Shown one piece after another: positions 53,851 through 62,984 of a DNA stretch of 64,000 nucleotides. The stretch is from Flavobacteriales bacterium. GTDB taxonomy: Bacteria; Bacteroidota; Bacteroidia; Flavobacteriales_F; PHOS-HE28. The DNA lies in contig JADIYA010000009.1 in the NCBI GenBank assembly GCA_016705545.1, forward strand, positions 62,001 through 126,000, given 5' to 3'. Under the pieces are notes generated by a model that saw only the letters and a list, made by a program, of their open reading frames with translations, made no database searches and had not been told where the DNA came from. Both the position numbers and the translations under genes were made by a program. Numbering within the stretch: position 1 is the stretch's first letter; each line of letters starts with the position of its first letter.

Positions 53851-55368
53851 TCAGCTCGCCGCGTGGATCTTCGAGAGCAGGTGGCCCTTGCCCACGAGCT
53901 CCGCGCAGGTGGCCACAGCACTCACCGTAACGCCCAGCAGTCCGTGGAGATTGAGGTTCTGCCCGGTGAGCAGCAGGTTGGGCACCTTGGTGCGCGGCGC
54001 GATGAAGGTGCGCAGCGGAGAGGCGCTGTCCTTGCGGATGCCGTACATGGTGCCGTCGGGCGTGCCGATATAATCGCGGAAGGTGAGCGGCGTGGTGCTG
54101 TGCACCGACTTAATCCCCGCGCGCAGACCTGGGAAGCGCTCCTCGATGATCCCGATGAGCTGCTCTTCGCGCGCGTGCTTGAACTCCAGGTAGGCGGGAT
54201 CACGCTCCCCGGGCTCGGCAACGGTGCTGTGGCTGCCGGCCCATTGCTCCACCTCGCTGTAGCGCATGTAGGTCATCACGGTGATGGCATCGGCATGCGT
54301 TGTTGACTTCTGCGTGGCGGGCGTGGAGAGCATGTAGCCCGATGGCCATCGCGCCGGATCGTAATCCACGGCATCCCAGACACCGCCGTAGAGCATGCGG
54401 TACACGTTGTAGTTCAGGTACGGGAAAGCGCCGGGCTTCATCACCAAGTGAAGGGCGTGCGAGGCCACCGTGTTCGCCAATGATTTGATCCGCGAGCGAT
54501 AGGCGGGCCGCACATGCCCCGGCTCGATCATGTCCATGAGCATCGCCGGATGGATGTTGGCGATGCACCATTTGCAGCTGAAGGAATCACCGGTCGCGGT
54601 GCGCACCGCGCGGATGCCGTCCGGCCCCATATCGAAGCCGCTGACCCGTGTGCGTGAGCGGATCTCCGCTCCCGCCGAACGCGCGTTGCTAGCCAGGTGC
54701 TTGGCGATCTGCGACCCGCCATCAACGCAGCGCCATGAGCTCTCCACATAAGTGTTCTGCACCAGCGCATGCACGTAGAAGGGCGAGGAATGATCTCCGG
54801 CATAGAGCGCGTTGTTCCCGCCAAGCACGGTCCGCAGCGTCTCATTCGGGGTGAGCGAGGCGATCACCTGCTCAGCATTCAACGAGAGGCGCTCATCCAT
54901 CCAATCCTTGGAGTCGCTGTCGCGCACGCGGTAGAGCGGGAAGAGGTCGCAGGTCTCCTGCACCAAGCGCGCATAACGCTCAATGGCACTCCGCTCACCG
55001 GGGAAATGCTCAGCCAGCCGAGCCACGAAATTGTCCCAGCCTTGCGCGTACGGATAGCTCACGGGGTCATCCGGCAGCTCGATGCGGTCGAAGGCATCCA
55101 TGTCCATGCGACGGAGCTTCAGCTTGTCCATGATGCCATAGTAGCTGAAGTACCGGTGCAGGTTCTGGCCCGGTTCAAGGCCGCCGATGTAATGCACGCC
55201 GGTATCGAACACGGTCTTGTCGCGGCTGAAGACCTGAAGCGTGCCACCGAGCTGATGGTTCTGCTCGAGCACGAGCACCTTCATGCCTTCGCGCGCCAGC
55301 GTCACGGCGCATTGCAGCCCGCCCAACCCGGCTCCGATGATCACTGCATCGTACTCGCTATCGCTCAT
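53851..55368 (-). CDS. CrtI-like FAD-dependent oxidoreductase (phytoene desaturase family)
   Basis: 505 aa. The dinucleotide-binding motif 'YDAVIIGAGLGGLQCAVTLAREGMKVLVLEQN' spans about 6-37, followed by 'LGGTLQVFSRDKTVFDTGVHYIGGL', typical of the CrtI/all-trans-retinol 13,14-reductase branch. The C-terminus 'LLLTGQNLNLHGLLGVTVSA' is the second FAD-contact region. It overlaps the trifunctional gene by 4 bp, so the two form an operon. Related enzymes occur in flexirubin/aryl-polyene loci, where they may isomerise, saturate or desaturate the polyene; that role is not proven. Confidence 0.85.
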   Translation of the reverse strand: MSDSEYDAVIIGAGLGGLQCAVTLAREGMKVLVLEQNHQLGGTLQVFSRDKTVFDTGVHYIGGLEPGQNLHRYFSYYGIMDKLKLRRMDMDAFDRIELPDDPVSYPYAQGWDNFVARLAEHFPGERSAIERYARLVQETCDLFPLYRVRDSDSKDWMDERLSLNAEQVIASLTPNETLRTVLGGNNALYAGDHSSPFYVHALVQNTYVESSWRCVDGGSQIAKHLASNARSAGAEIRSRTRVSGFDMGPDGIRAVRTATGDSFSCKWCIANIHPAMLMDMIEPGHVRPAYRSRIKSLANTVASHALHLVMKPGAFPYLNYNVYRMLYGGVWDAVDYDPARWPSGYMLSTPATQKSTTHADAITVMTYMRYSEVEQWAGSHSTVAEPGERDPAYLEFKHAREEQLIGIIEERFPGLRAGIKSVHSTTPLTFRDYIGTPDGTMYGIRKDSASPLRTFIAPRTKVPNLLLTGQNLNLHGLLGVTVSAVATCAELVGKGHLLSKIHAAS

Positions 55369-58300
55369 AAGCTTGTCATTATGGCCAATTCATTCGAGGT
55401 GCGGCGCGATGCATGCGCCCATTCCACGCGCAGGCCGCATGCCGTGGCCATGCCCTCGAACTCCTCCCGGCTGATGAACTCCATCGGTTGATTGGTCCTG
55501 TTGAATCCGATCGCAACAGCGATCCGCTCGGTCCAGCGAGTGCGCGCATGACGCTCATCGCTGCTGCGGAAGCCGTCGCGAACATGGATCGCGCCGCCCG
55601 GCGCCAAGGCCTGCGAACAACGCTGGAGCACATGCCGTTGTTCTTCGGGCCGCAGGTAGTGCAGCACATCCTTCAGGATGATCGCATCCGATTCGCTGAT
55701 CGGCGCATGCAGCGCATCGCCCTCCTGCACGGTGATTCCCGGCCAATGGCGGGCCGCGTGCTTCGCGATGGCGACCTTGTCCCGATCGCGCTCGACGGCC
55801 ACAACGCGCCGCTCGGCGGAGCACCAATGCAACAGCAGTGTCACCATGCCGTGCCCGCTGCCCAGGTCCGCGATGCGCGCATCGGCAGGGATACGCTTGT
55901 TGAGCAGGGCGTGCAGCTCCTCATCCATCCGGGCCTTGATCCGCGTATGCCATTCGAGCGCCGGGCCCTTGTAGGTGAATGCGCGCACCAGCCGCTCCTG
56001 GAAATAGCGCGGTGTTTCCCGGTCACGACGCAGCGCCTCGTATTCGGACCTGAACCAGGCCGCAATGCCCTTGGTGCGGTCGCGAGCGCCGGCACCGAAC
56101 CGCGGATCGCCAGGGGCGATGGGCGGCAACGGCCGCATGGTGATGGTGGCGTTCTTCAGCAGCGCGTCGCCCTTGGTCATGGCCTCGCCGAATCCATGCA
56201 GCAGCACAGGCACGATGGGGGCGCCGATCGTCTCGGCGATGTGGAAGGCGCCCTTGTGGAAACGGCCGATGCGCCCATCGCGCGAACGCGTGCCCTCCGG
56301 GAAGATGATCACCGAGACCCCTTGCGCGATCAGCTCGCGCGCGCGTTCCACGTTCAACTCCGTGCCATCCTCGCTGCGCAGGAAGCCCGCATAGCGCACC
56401 ACCCGGCCGAAGAAGGGGCTGTTCCACACCCAGCGGTTGGTCATCATCACCGCGCGCGGGGTGATCATGAGCATGGCGAGGATGTCGATGAAGGAGGCAT
56501 GGTTCGCGATCACGATCGCGGGCCTGTCCTTCAGCAGCGGCGCGAAGGAACGGATGTCCTTGCGCACATTGGCCATCGCGTACACGAGCGATCCCGCGAA
56601 GAGCCGCACGATGCTCCGCGTCCAATGCTGCTTGATGCGCTTGGGCGCAGGCACGAGCATGAAGAGCGCCCAGGCCACGCTCAACAGGATGCAGCCCAGC
56701 AGGAAGTAGCTGAACGCGAACAGGGAGAGCAGCAGCGCGAGCAGCGTGAACGGTTGCTTCCCCTTCTCGGCCCTATCGCCGATGAACAGGCCGAAGAGCG
56801 CAGGCTGCACCGTGAGCGCAACGGCCAGCAGGGCCGCCATGCCCGTTACGGCCAGCGCGGCGATGGAGCGCAACGCGGGATGCGCGGCCAGGAAGAGCGC
56901 TCCAGTACCGATGATCGTGGTGATGGCCGAGAGCACCACGGCGCTGCGGAACGAGCGCGTATGATCGGTACCGGTACGATGCCTGGCAAGCAGGCCCTCG
57001 GTGGTGAAGATGCAGTAGTCGTCACCGAGGCCGAAGATGAAGGTGCACACCATGATATTCACCAGGTCGAAGCGGATGTCGAGCAGCCCGCAGAGCCCGA
57101 GTATCCATGTCCAGCCGAGGGCCATGGGCAGGAAAGTGAGCAGCGCGAGTTCGATGCGGCCATAGGTGATGAGCAGTGCGAGGAAGACGATGGCGGTGGT
57201 GCGCCAAAGGATGCCCGAGAGGTCGTCATCGATCACCTGGGCCACATGCGCGCCGAGCATGCCGCGGTGCATCACTTCAACCCCATCCAGCGCGGTCATG
57301 CGGTCGCTCACCGCATCCACTTCAACGGGCGGCACCATCATGCGAACGGCCACGAGTGTTTCGCCATCCGCTGACCCGATGAATTCGCCAGGTAGGCGGA
57401 GACCTGCATGCGCGGCTCCATGGCGATCGTATCCTTCGACCTGCTGCAAGAACCCATCGAATGCGTCGGGCGTGAATCCGTTGCGCACGGCTGCTTCGCG
57501 AATGCGCTTCGCCAATCGAACCGCTCCATCAGCCTGGAACACATCGCTCCAGGACTTCAACTTCGATTGCTTGGTTCGTTCCGATGGATCAAGATCGCAA
57601 GGCAGCGCACCTTCCGCTCTTCCCGCGCTGCGCTCAACGGCAATCGCATCCTCCAGCCGCTGCCGCGCTTCTTCCTGTGTGCCGCCCACGCCCGTGATGA
57701 ATACCGGCACCGCGCGATCACGGCTCCCTTCCATCCGGTCGCGCACTTGGCGCATGTCCTCCGGGATCAGGCTGAGCCGCTCCGGATCCGCATCCTGCTC
57801 TACCCGGCTGGCGAAGGGCAGCAGGCCAGCCGTGACGATGACGATGCCGAGCAGGGCGATCCATCGGCCCGCGCGCGGACGCGGCGCCGCCTGCGACCCC
57901 GCTTCTTCGTTGCTGATGCTCCTGCGCACGTGCACCGCGGGCACGAAATGCGGCAGCACCAGCAGCACCATGAACAGCGCACCGGCGAGCATGAATCCGG
58001 CGATCACCCCCAGATCGGCGAGCACCCTGCTGCTGGCGAAGGACAGCGCCCCGAAGGCGAGCACCGTGGTGACGCAGCCGAGCAGCATGGGCGCCGTGAC
58101 TTCGCGCAAGGTGGCTGCTACATCGCGGCGATGGCGCAGGTGCGTGAGGAAGTGGAAGGAATAATCGAGTGCGATGCCGAGCAGCGCGGAGCCGGCGCCG
58201 ATGGCTAGTCCGGAGATGCTGCCGCGCAAGAAGGCCAACGCGCCCACGCCAACCACGAAGCCGAAGAGCGGAGGCAGCAGGAAGATCGGCATGAAACGCA

Positions 58301-59168
58301 GGTCGCGGTAATACCAGAGCAACAGCAACAGCACCAGCGCGAGGGCAACTGCCGATGTGCGCATGGAATCGGTGCCAATGGCCGTGCGATTGGCCACCGC
58401 CATAGGCGCAGCTCCGAATGCAGCGGACCGGATGCCTCCCGAACGCACGGTATCCATGCACCTGTTCAGCATATCCATCATCCGCTCCGTATCCGCAGCG
58501 CCTTCCGCCGATGGCCAGAGCAAGGCCACGGCCATGCTGCTATCCGGACTGAAGAGCACGCCATCGATCAGTGCAGCACTGCCATCGAAGGCGACTGCCA
58601 ACAATCGATCACGCAACGGCTGGGTCAGCCCGAAGGGATCGGTGAGAAGCCGCTCTGCATCGAACTCGCCGCCCGGTGCGGCAAGGGCGTTGCGCACGGC
58701 CGCCAACGCACTGTCAAGCGCACGGTCATCGGCCGCGACCAGCCACCGGAGCCGCTGCGCATCGGCATGCAGCGGGATGCGGTCGGTGATCCCGGTAAGG
58801 AGTTCCTCGGCCAATGCAGCATCGGGGCGGCAGAAGACGCTATCGACCAAGCCTTCGGCATTTTCATGCGCCAGCGCTACGAATCGATCGGCGGCAGAAA
58901 CCAGGCTATCGCGGTCGGCGCCAACTCCAAAAAAGCCGATTGTAATGGGGCCTTGGGCGCCGCCTTGCTCCAGCAGCACGCGGTAGTGCCGAAGGGAAGG
59001 ATCGTCCGGGAGCGCATCGAAGAGATCAGTGCTGAAGCGCGCCCGGCTCGCAGACCAAGCCGCGGCGGCTGCGACCAACATCGCCAGCAAGGCCCACACC
59101 CATCGCCTACCGTGCGTGCGCGCATAAATCCCAGAAATCGCTCCGCCCATGGCCTTGCGGGTAAACAT
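55365..59168 (-). CDS. Trifunctional MMPL transporter / lysophospholipid acyltransferase / SAM methyltransferase
   Basis: 1267 aa. About 1-800: an RND/MMPL exporter with two six-helix bundles and 'ALLGIALDYSFHFLTHLRHR' and 'FGLGDDYCIFTTEGLLARHR' in the conserved GxDYxxF-type positions. About 860-1020: a PlsC-type acyltransferase with catalytic H-x4-D in 'IANHASFIDILAM' near 891 and 'IIFPEGTRSRDG' near 957. About 1085-1267: a class I methyltransferase with motif I 'IADLGSGHGMVTLLLHW'. A protein with this exact triple architecture is known from Bacteroidota pigment loci. It likely exports and acylates or methylates the polyene at the inner membrane. Confidence 0.92.
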   Translation of the reverse strand: MFTRKAMGGAISGIYARTHGRRWVWALLAMLVAAAAAWSASRARFSTDLFDALPDDPSLRHYRVLLEQGGAQGPITIGFFGVGADRDSLVSAADRFVALAHENAEGLVDSVFCRPDAALAEELLTGITDRIPLHADAQRLRWLVAADDRALDSALAAVRNALAAPGGEFDAERLLTDPFGLTQPLRDRLLAVAFDGSAALIDGVLFSPDSSMAVALLWPSAEGAADTERMMDMLNRCMDTVRSGGIRSAAFGAAPMAVANRTAIGTDSMRTSAVALALVLLLLLWYYRDLRFMPIFLLPPLFGFVVGVGALAFLRGSISGLAIGAGSALLGIALDYSFHFLTHLRHRRDVAATLREVTAPMLLGCVTTVLAFGALSFASSRVLADLGVIAGFMLAGALFMVLLVLPHFVPAVHVRRSISNEEAGSQAAPRPRAGRWIALLGIVIVTAGLLPFASRVEQDADPERLSLIPEDMRQVRDRMEGSRDRAVPVFITGVGGTQEEARQRLEDAIAVERSAGRAEGALPCDLDPSERTKQSKLKSWSDVFQADGAVRLAKRIREAAVRNGFTPDAFDGFLQQVEGYDRHGAAHAGLRLPGEFIGSADGETLVAVRMMVPPVEVDAVSDRMTALDGVEVMHRGMLGAHVAQVIDDDLSGILWRTTAIVFLALLITYGRIELALLTFLPMALGWTWILGLCGLLDIRFDLVNIMVCTFIFGLGDDYCIFTTEGLLARHRTGTDHTRSFRSAVVLSAITTIIGTGALFLAAHPALRSIAALAVTGMAALLAVALTVQPALFGLFIGDRAEKGKQPFTLLALLLSLFAFSYFLLGCILLSVAWALFMLVPAPKRIKQHWTRSIVRLFAGSLVYAMANVRKDIRSFAPLLKDRPAIVIANHASFIDILAMLMITPRAVMMTNRWVWNSPFFGRVVRYAGFLRSEDGTELNVERARELIAQGVSVIIFPEGTRSRDGRIGRFHKGAFHIAETIGAPIVPVLLHGFGEAMTKGDALLKNATITMRPLPPIAPGDPRFGAGARDRTKGIAAWFRSEYEALRRDRETPRYFQERLVRAFTYKGPALEWHTRIKARMDEELHALLNKRIPADARIADLGSGHGMVTLLLHWCSAERRVVAVERDRDKVAIAKHAARHWPGITVQEGDALHAPISESDAIILKDVLHYLRPEEQRHVLQRCSQALAPGGAIHVRDGFRSSDERHARTRWTERIAVAIGFNRTNQPMEFISREEFEGMATACGLRVEWAHASRRTSNELAIMTSL

Positions 59169-59179
59169 AGGCTAAGGCC

Positions 59180-59187
59180 TACTTTCG
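59180..59187 (+). promoter_or_regulatory. -7 promoter element (TACTTTCG) for the ammonia-lyase operon
   Basis: One mismatch from TAnnTTTG, followed by TGGCCCG, 17 bp before the lyase ATG. It lies in the 36-bp gap between divergent genes. Confidence 0.65.
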
Positions 59188-59204
59188 TGGCCCGTTTGAA
59201 TAAA

Positions 59205-60749
59205 ATGAAGTCGAGCGCATCCCCCGCCACCGGCATTGATGCAATGGACCTGAATGCCTTCGTGGGCATTGTGCGGGGCGATCGGTTCGTGTCGGATGAG
59301 CCCAGTTGGGACCGTGTGCGCCGCTCATTCGCCTACCTGAGCGAAGTGGCGCACAAGCAGGTGGTGTACGGCATCAACACGGGCTTCGGGCCCATGGCCC
59401 AGCACGCGGTGAGCGCGGCAGATCATCAAGCGCTGCAATACAATCTGGTCAGGAGCCATGCATCGGGCACCGGCACGGATCTGCCTGAAGAAGCGGTGAA
59501 GGCCATGATGCTGGTGCGCGCCATCACCTTCCTGCATGGCCGCTCCGGCGTATCGGAACCCGTGGTGCGGCAATTGATCGCTTTCCTCGATCACGGTATC
59601 TGCCCGCGCGTGCCATCGTTGGGCGGTGTGGGCGCCAGCGGCGACCTCACCCAGCAGGCACACCTCTGCCTTGGGCTGATCGGCGAAGGGCGCGGCACGC
59701 ACCATGGACGCAGCGACAGCATGTCAAGCATCCTAGAGCGTTGCGGGCTGAAGCCTGTTCACCTGCAGCTGCGCGATGGGCTGGCCATGCTCAATGGCAC
59801 GGCAGCCATGACCGGCATCGGGCTGCTCAACGTGCAGCGGGCGCATACCCTCATCAATCACGCCATCGGGCTCTCAGCGCTGATCACCGAAGCCTTGGGC
59901 ACCTGGACCGATCACTTGGGCGAGCCCCTCAACGGTGCCAAGCGGCACAAGGGCCAGCAAGAGGCTGCACGTCGCATGCGCGAGGCCCTTGCCGGAGCGC
60001 AATCAGTGCGCGATCGCATGGAGCACCTCTCGTCCAACGGCAGCGGCACCTTCAACCACATGGTGCAGGAACATTACAGCATCCGCTGCGTGCCGCAGGT
60101 CGTGGGCCCCATCCTCGACCGTGTGAATCAATGCGAGCGCACCCTGTTGGACGAGCTGCATTCAATCGATGACAATCCGCTGATCGACCCCGATAACGGC
60201 ATCCACCACGGCGGCAATTTCCACGGCGACCAAGTATCGCTGGAGATGGACACGCTGCGCTTGGCCCTCGTGAAGCTTTGCATGCTGGCCGAACGGCAGC
60301 TCAACTTCCTGCTCAACGACAAGGTGAATCAGCGCTTCACGCCCTTCTTGAATCTGGAGGCACCTGGCCTGACGCTGGGCATGCAGGGCATGCAATTCAC
60401 CGCCACCAGCACCACGGCCGAGTGCCAGGCTTTGTCCACCTCACTATACGTGCACAGCATCTCCAACAACAACGACAACCAGGACATCGTGAGCATGGGC
60501 ACCAATGCCGCGCTGGCCACGGCCCGTGTCATCGGCCACGCCCAGCGCGTGCAATCGATCCTGGCAATCGCCGCGGCGCAAGCCGTTGACATCGCCGTTC
60601 TCCCGGACCGGCTATCGCCGGCTGGCAAGGCCATGCATTCGCTCATCCGCTCGGCGGCGGCACCCATACGTTCCACGAGCGATCCCGCTGCCGCCATCGA
60701 CGCCGTGCACGATGCGCTGTATGTCGCAACACGCCCCTCCGCAAAATGA
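59205..60749 (+). CDS. HAL/PAL/TAL family ammonia-lyase, tyrosine ammonia-lyase-like
   Basis: 514 aa from ATG 59205; an in-frame ORF extends far upstream inside the divergent gene and was rejected. The MIO cofactor tripeptide A-S-G sits at about 143-145 in 'GGVGASGDLTQQAHL'. 'YGINTGFGPMAQ', 'YNLVRSHASGTG', 'NGTAAMTGIGLLNV', 'RHKGQQEAARRMR' and 'MYVHS'-like 'LYVHSISNNNDNQDIVSMG' recall the Flavobacterium johnsoniae enzyme (FjTAL), which is tyrosine-specific. Probably makes 4-coumarate, the starter for the aromatic polyene (inference from homology and locus). Overlaps the ketoreductase by 4 bp. Confidence 0.9.
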   Translation: MKSSASPATGIDAMDLNAFVGIVRGDRFVSDEPSWDRVRRSFAYLSEVAHKQVVYGINTGFGPMAQHAVSAADHQALQYNLVRSHASGTGTDLPEEAVKAMMLVRAITFLHGRSGVSEPVVRQLIAFLDHGICPRVPSLGGVGASGDLTQQAHLCLGLIGEGRGTHHGRSDSMSSILERCGLKPVHLQLRDGLAMLNGTAAMTGIGLLNVQRAHTLINHAIGLSALITEALGTWTDHLGEPLNGAKRHKGQQEAARRMREALAGAQSVRDRMEHLSSNGSGTFNHMVQEHYSIRCVPQVVGPILDRVNQCERTLLDELHSIDDNPLIDPDNGIHHGGNFHGDQVSLEMDTLRLALVKLCMLAERQLNFLLNDKVNQRFTPFLNLEAPGLTLGMQGMQFTATSTTAECQALSTSLYVHSISNNNDNQDIVSMGTNAALATARVIGHAQRVQSILAIAAAQAVDIAVLPDRLSPAGKAMHSLIRSAAAPIRSTSDPAAAIDAVHDALYVATRPSAK

Positions 60750-61486
60750 GCACCGTGAAATGGGCCTTGGTCACCGGCGCATCGCGCGGCATCGGCCGGG
60801 CCATCGCCCTCGACCTGGCACGCGTTCATGGCCTGAGCATCATCGTGAACTACGCATCGAACGAGGCCGCTGCGCGCGAAGTAGCCGACCTGCTGCGGGC
60901 TTCGGGAGTCGAATCCCACTTGGCCGCATTCGATGTGCGCGATGCCGATGCGGTGACGGCCGCTGTGGCTGAATGGCGCACGGCGCATCCGGAGGCGCGG
61001 CTGGAGGTGCTGGTGAACAACGCCGGCATCACGCGGGACAATCTGCTGGTGTTCATGAAGCCCGAGGATTGGCACGATGTGGTGGACACGCACCTCAATG
61101 GCTTCTTCAATGTGACCACGGCAGTGCTGCAGGGATTCGTGCGGCAGCGCGGCGGGCGCATCATCAATGTGGTCTCGCTCAGCGGTGCTAAAGGCGTTCC
61201 CGGCCAAGCGAACTACTCTGCCGCCAAGGCAGGCGTGATCGGCGCCACCCGATCCCTTGCTCAAGAGGTGGCCAAGCGCGGCATCACGGTGAATGCCGTG
61301 GCCCCGGGATTCATCGAGAGCGATATGACCAAGGACCTTCCGGTTGATCAATTGAAGGCGCTGGTACCCGTGGGCCGATTCGGCACGCCGGAGGAAGTCG
61401 CATCGGTGGTGAGCTTCCTGGCATCGCCCGGCGCGGCTTACATCACTGGTGAAGTGATCCATGTGAACGGAGGACTGCATTCGTAA
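60746..61486 (+). CDS. 3-oxoacyl-[ACP] reductase, FabG-like
   Basis: 246 aa SDR. 'ALVTGASRGIGRAIAL' (NADPH-binding TGxxxGIG) is at about 6-21, 'LVNNAGITRDNLLVFM' (NNAG) near 90, and the catalytic Tyr157-x3-Lys161 in 'ANYSAAKAGVIGATRSL'. The C-terminal 'VNGGLHS' is usual for FabG. It reduces 3-ketoacyl-ACP intermediates during chain elongation; placed between lyase and ketosynthase it serves the locus-specific, polyene-forming elongation. Stop and start codons overlap with both neighbours. Confidence 0.94.
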   Translation: MSTVKWALVTGASRGIGRAIALDLARVHGLSIIVNYASNEAAAREVADLLRASGVESHLAAFDVRDADAVTAAVAEWRTAHPEARLEVLVNNAGITRDNLLVFMKPEDWHDVVDTHLNGFFNVTTAVLQGFVRQRGGRIINVVSLSGAKGVPGQANYSAAKAGVIGATRSLAQEVAKRGITVNAVAPGFIESDMTKDLPVDQLKALVPVGRFGTPEEVASVVSFLASPGAAYITGEVIHVNGGLHS

Positions 61487-62712
61487 TGGAGCATCGCGTC
61501 GTCATCACCGGCATGGGTCTCTGGAGCTGCTTGGGCCAGAGCCTGCAAGAGGTGGAAGCCTCTTTGCGCGCTGGCCGTTCAGGCATCGGCTTCGCGCAAG
61601 GCCGCAAGGACATGGGCTACCGCAGCGCCCTCACGGGAATCGTACCCACGCCCGATCTGAAGAGCCGGCTCACGCGCCGCGAGCGCATCGGCATGGCTGA
61701 GCAGGCCAATTACGCCTTCGCCGCCACGGAGCAGGCCTTGGCGCAGGCCGGCATCGACCGCGCCTGGCTCGAAGCCAATGAGACCGGGATCATCTTCGGC
61801 AACGACAGCTCAGCGCTGGCCGTGATGGAATCGGTGGATACCATCCGCAAGAAGAACGACACCACCTTGGTGGGCTCCGGCGCCATCTTCCAAGGCATGA
61901 ACTGCACGGTGACCATGAATTTGAGCACCATCCTCAAGCTCAAGGGCATCAACTTCACGCTGAGCGGCGCCTGCGCGAGCGGATCGCACGCCATCGGAAT
62001 CGGGTACCTGCTGATCAAGCAAGGCTTGCAGCGCATGGTGATCTGCGGGGGCGCGCAGGAAGTGAACGACTATGCGTTCGGCAGTTTCGACGGGATCAGC
62101 GCCTTCAGCACCCGCGAGGACGATCCTGCCGGAGCGTCGCGGCCCTTCGATGCGAACCGCGACGGACTGGTGCCCAGCGGCGGTGCGGCTGCACTGATCG
62201 TCGAGAGCCTCGAATCGGCGCGCCAGCGCGGTGCCACCATCCTAGGTGAGATCACCGGCTACGGCTTCTCTTCCAACGGCGACCACATCTCCGACCCGAA
62301 CCTCGACGGGCAAGTGCGCGCGCTGCGCATGGCCCTGGGCATGGCCGGCATCAGCGCAGCGGACATCGATTACGTGAATGCCCATGCCACGGGCACCCCC
62401 GTTGGCGACCGCATCGAGGCGCAGGCCATCGACGCGGTTTTCGGCCAGCGCCGGCCGTTCGTGAGCAGCACCAAGAGCATGACAGGGCACGAATGCTGGA
62501 TGGCCGGTGCCAGCGAAGTGGTGTACTCGATGCTGATGATGCTAGGCGGGTTCGTCGCCCCGAACGTTAATTTGCGCCAGCCGGACGAGGACAGCTCCAA
62601 GCTGAACCTTGTCCGGGAGACCATCGAGGCACCCATCAACCGATTCCTTTCCAACTCCTTCGGCTTCGGCGGGACCAACTCCACATTGATCGTACAACGC
62701 TATCAGGACTGA
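61486..62712 (+). CDS. Beta-ketoacyl-[ACP] synthase
   Basis: 408 aa. A thiolase-fold KAS with a complete Cys-His-His triad: Cys163 in 'SGACASGSHAIGIGYLL', His300 in 'VNAHATGTPVGDRIEAQAI' and His335 in 'STKSMTGHECWMAGASEVVY'. Ends 'NSFGFGGTNSTLIVQRY'. This is the FabF/FabB type (also the ApeO-like clade of aryl-polyene loci). It catalyses decarboxylative condensation of malonyl units onto the growing chain. Not the DarB-type KASIII, which would be needed for head-to-head dialkylresorcinol formation and is not seen in the window. Confidence 0.93.
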   Translation: MEHRVVITGMGLWSCLGQSLQEVEASLRAGRSGIGFAQGRKDMGYRSALTGIVPTPDLKSRLTRRERIGMAEQANYAFAATEQALAQAGIDRAWLEANETGIIFGNDSSALAVMESVDTIRKKNDTTLVGSGAIFQGMNCTVTMNLSTILKLKGINFTLSGACASGSHAIGIGYLLIKQGLQRMVICGGAQEVNDYAFGSFDGISAFSTREDDPAGASRPFDANRDGLVPSGGAAALIVESLESARQRGATILGEITGYGFSSNGDHISDPNLDGQVRALRMALGMAGISAADIDYVNAHATGTPVGDRIEAQAIDAVFGQRRPFVSSTKSMTGHECWMAGASEVVYSMLMMLGGFVAPNVNLRQPDEDSSKLNLVRETIEAPINRFLSNSFGFGGTNSTLIVQRYQD

Positions 62713-62720
62713 TTCACGCC

Positions 62721-62984
62721 ATGGCCCATTCCGCCCATCGACAAGAGATCATCGAGAAGACCAAGAAATTCCTTAGCGAGGAGTTCGAGGTGGACCCTGA
62801 CACGATCACGCCTGAGGCACCGTTGAAGGAGACCCTTGCGCTCGATAGCCTCGACTATGTGGACCTTGTGGTGGTGATCGAGGAGAATTTCGGTTTCAAG
62901 GTGAAGGGTGAGGACTTCTTGAAGATGACCACCTTCAACGACTTCTTCGACCATATCGAAGCGAACGTGCCCGCGCAGGCGTGA
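62721..62984 (+). CDS. Acyl carrier protein
   Basis: 87 aa, acidic helical bundle. The phosphopantetheine attachment site is Ser43 in 'ALDSLDYVDLVVVIEENFGF' (D-S-L). Length and motif match the ACPs of aryl-polyene and flexirubin loci. It carries the growing chain for the ketosynthase and ketoreductase encoded just upstream; a 4'-phosphopantetheinyl transferase is needed but not in the window. Its stop overlaps the GTG start of the acyltransferase. Confidence 0.93.
   Translation: MAHSAHRQEIIEKTKKFLSEEFEVDPDTITPEAPLKETLALDSLDYVDLVVVIEENFGFKVKGEDFLKMTTFNDFFDHIEANVPAQA

Noticed and set aside
55413..57374. 653-codon plus-strand frame opposite the trifunctional gene
   Set aside because: Arg/His-rich shadow; the minus strand encodes clear MMPL, PlsC and methyltransferase motifs.
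58767..59204. Upstream extension of the ammonia-lyase frame
   Set aside because: It is antisense to the divergent transporter gene; the promoter motif at 59180 and FjTAL-like N-terminus support the start at 59205.
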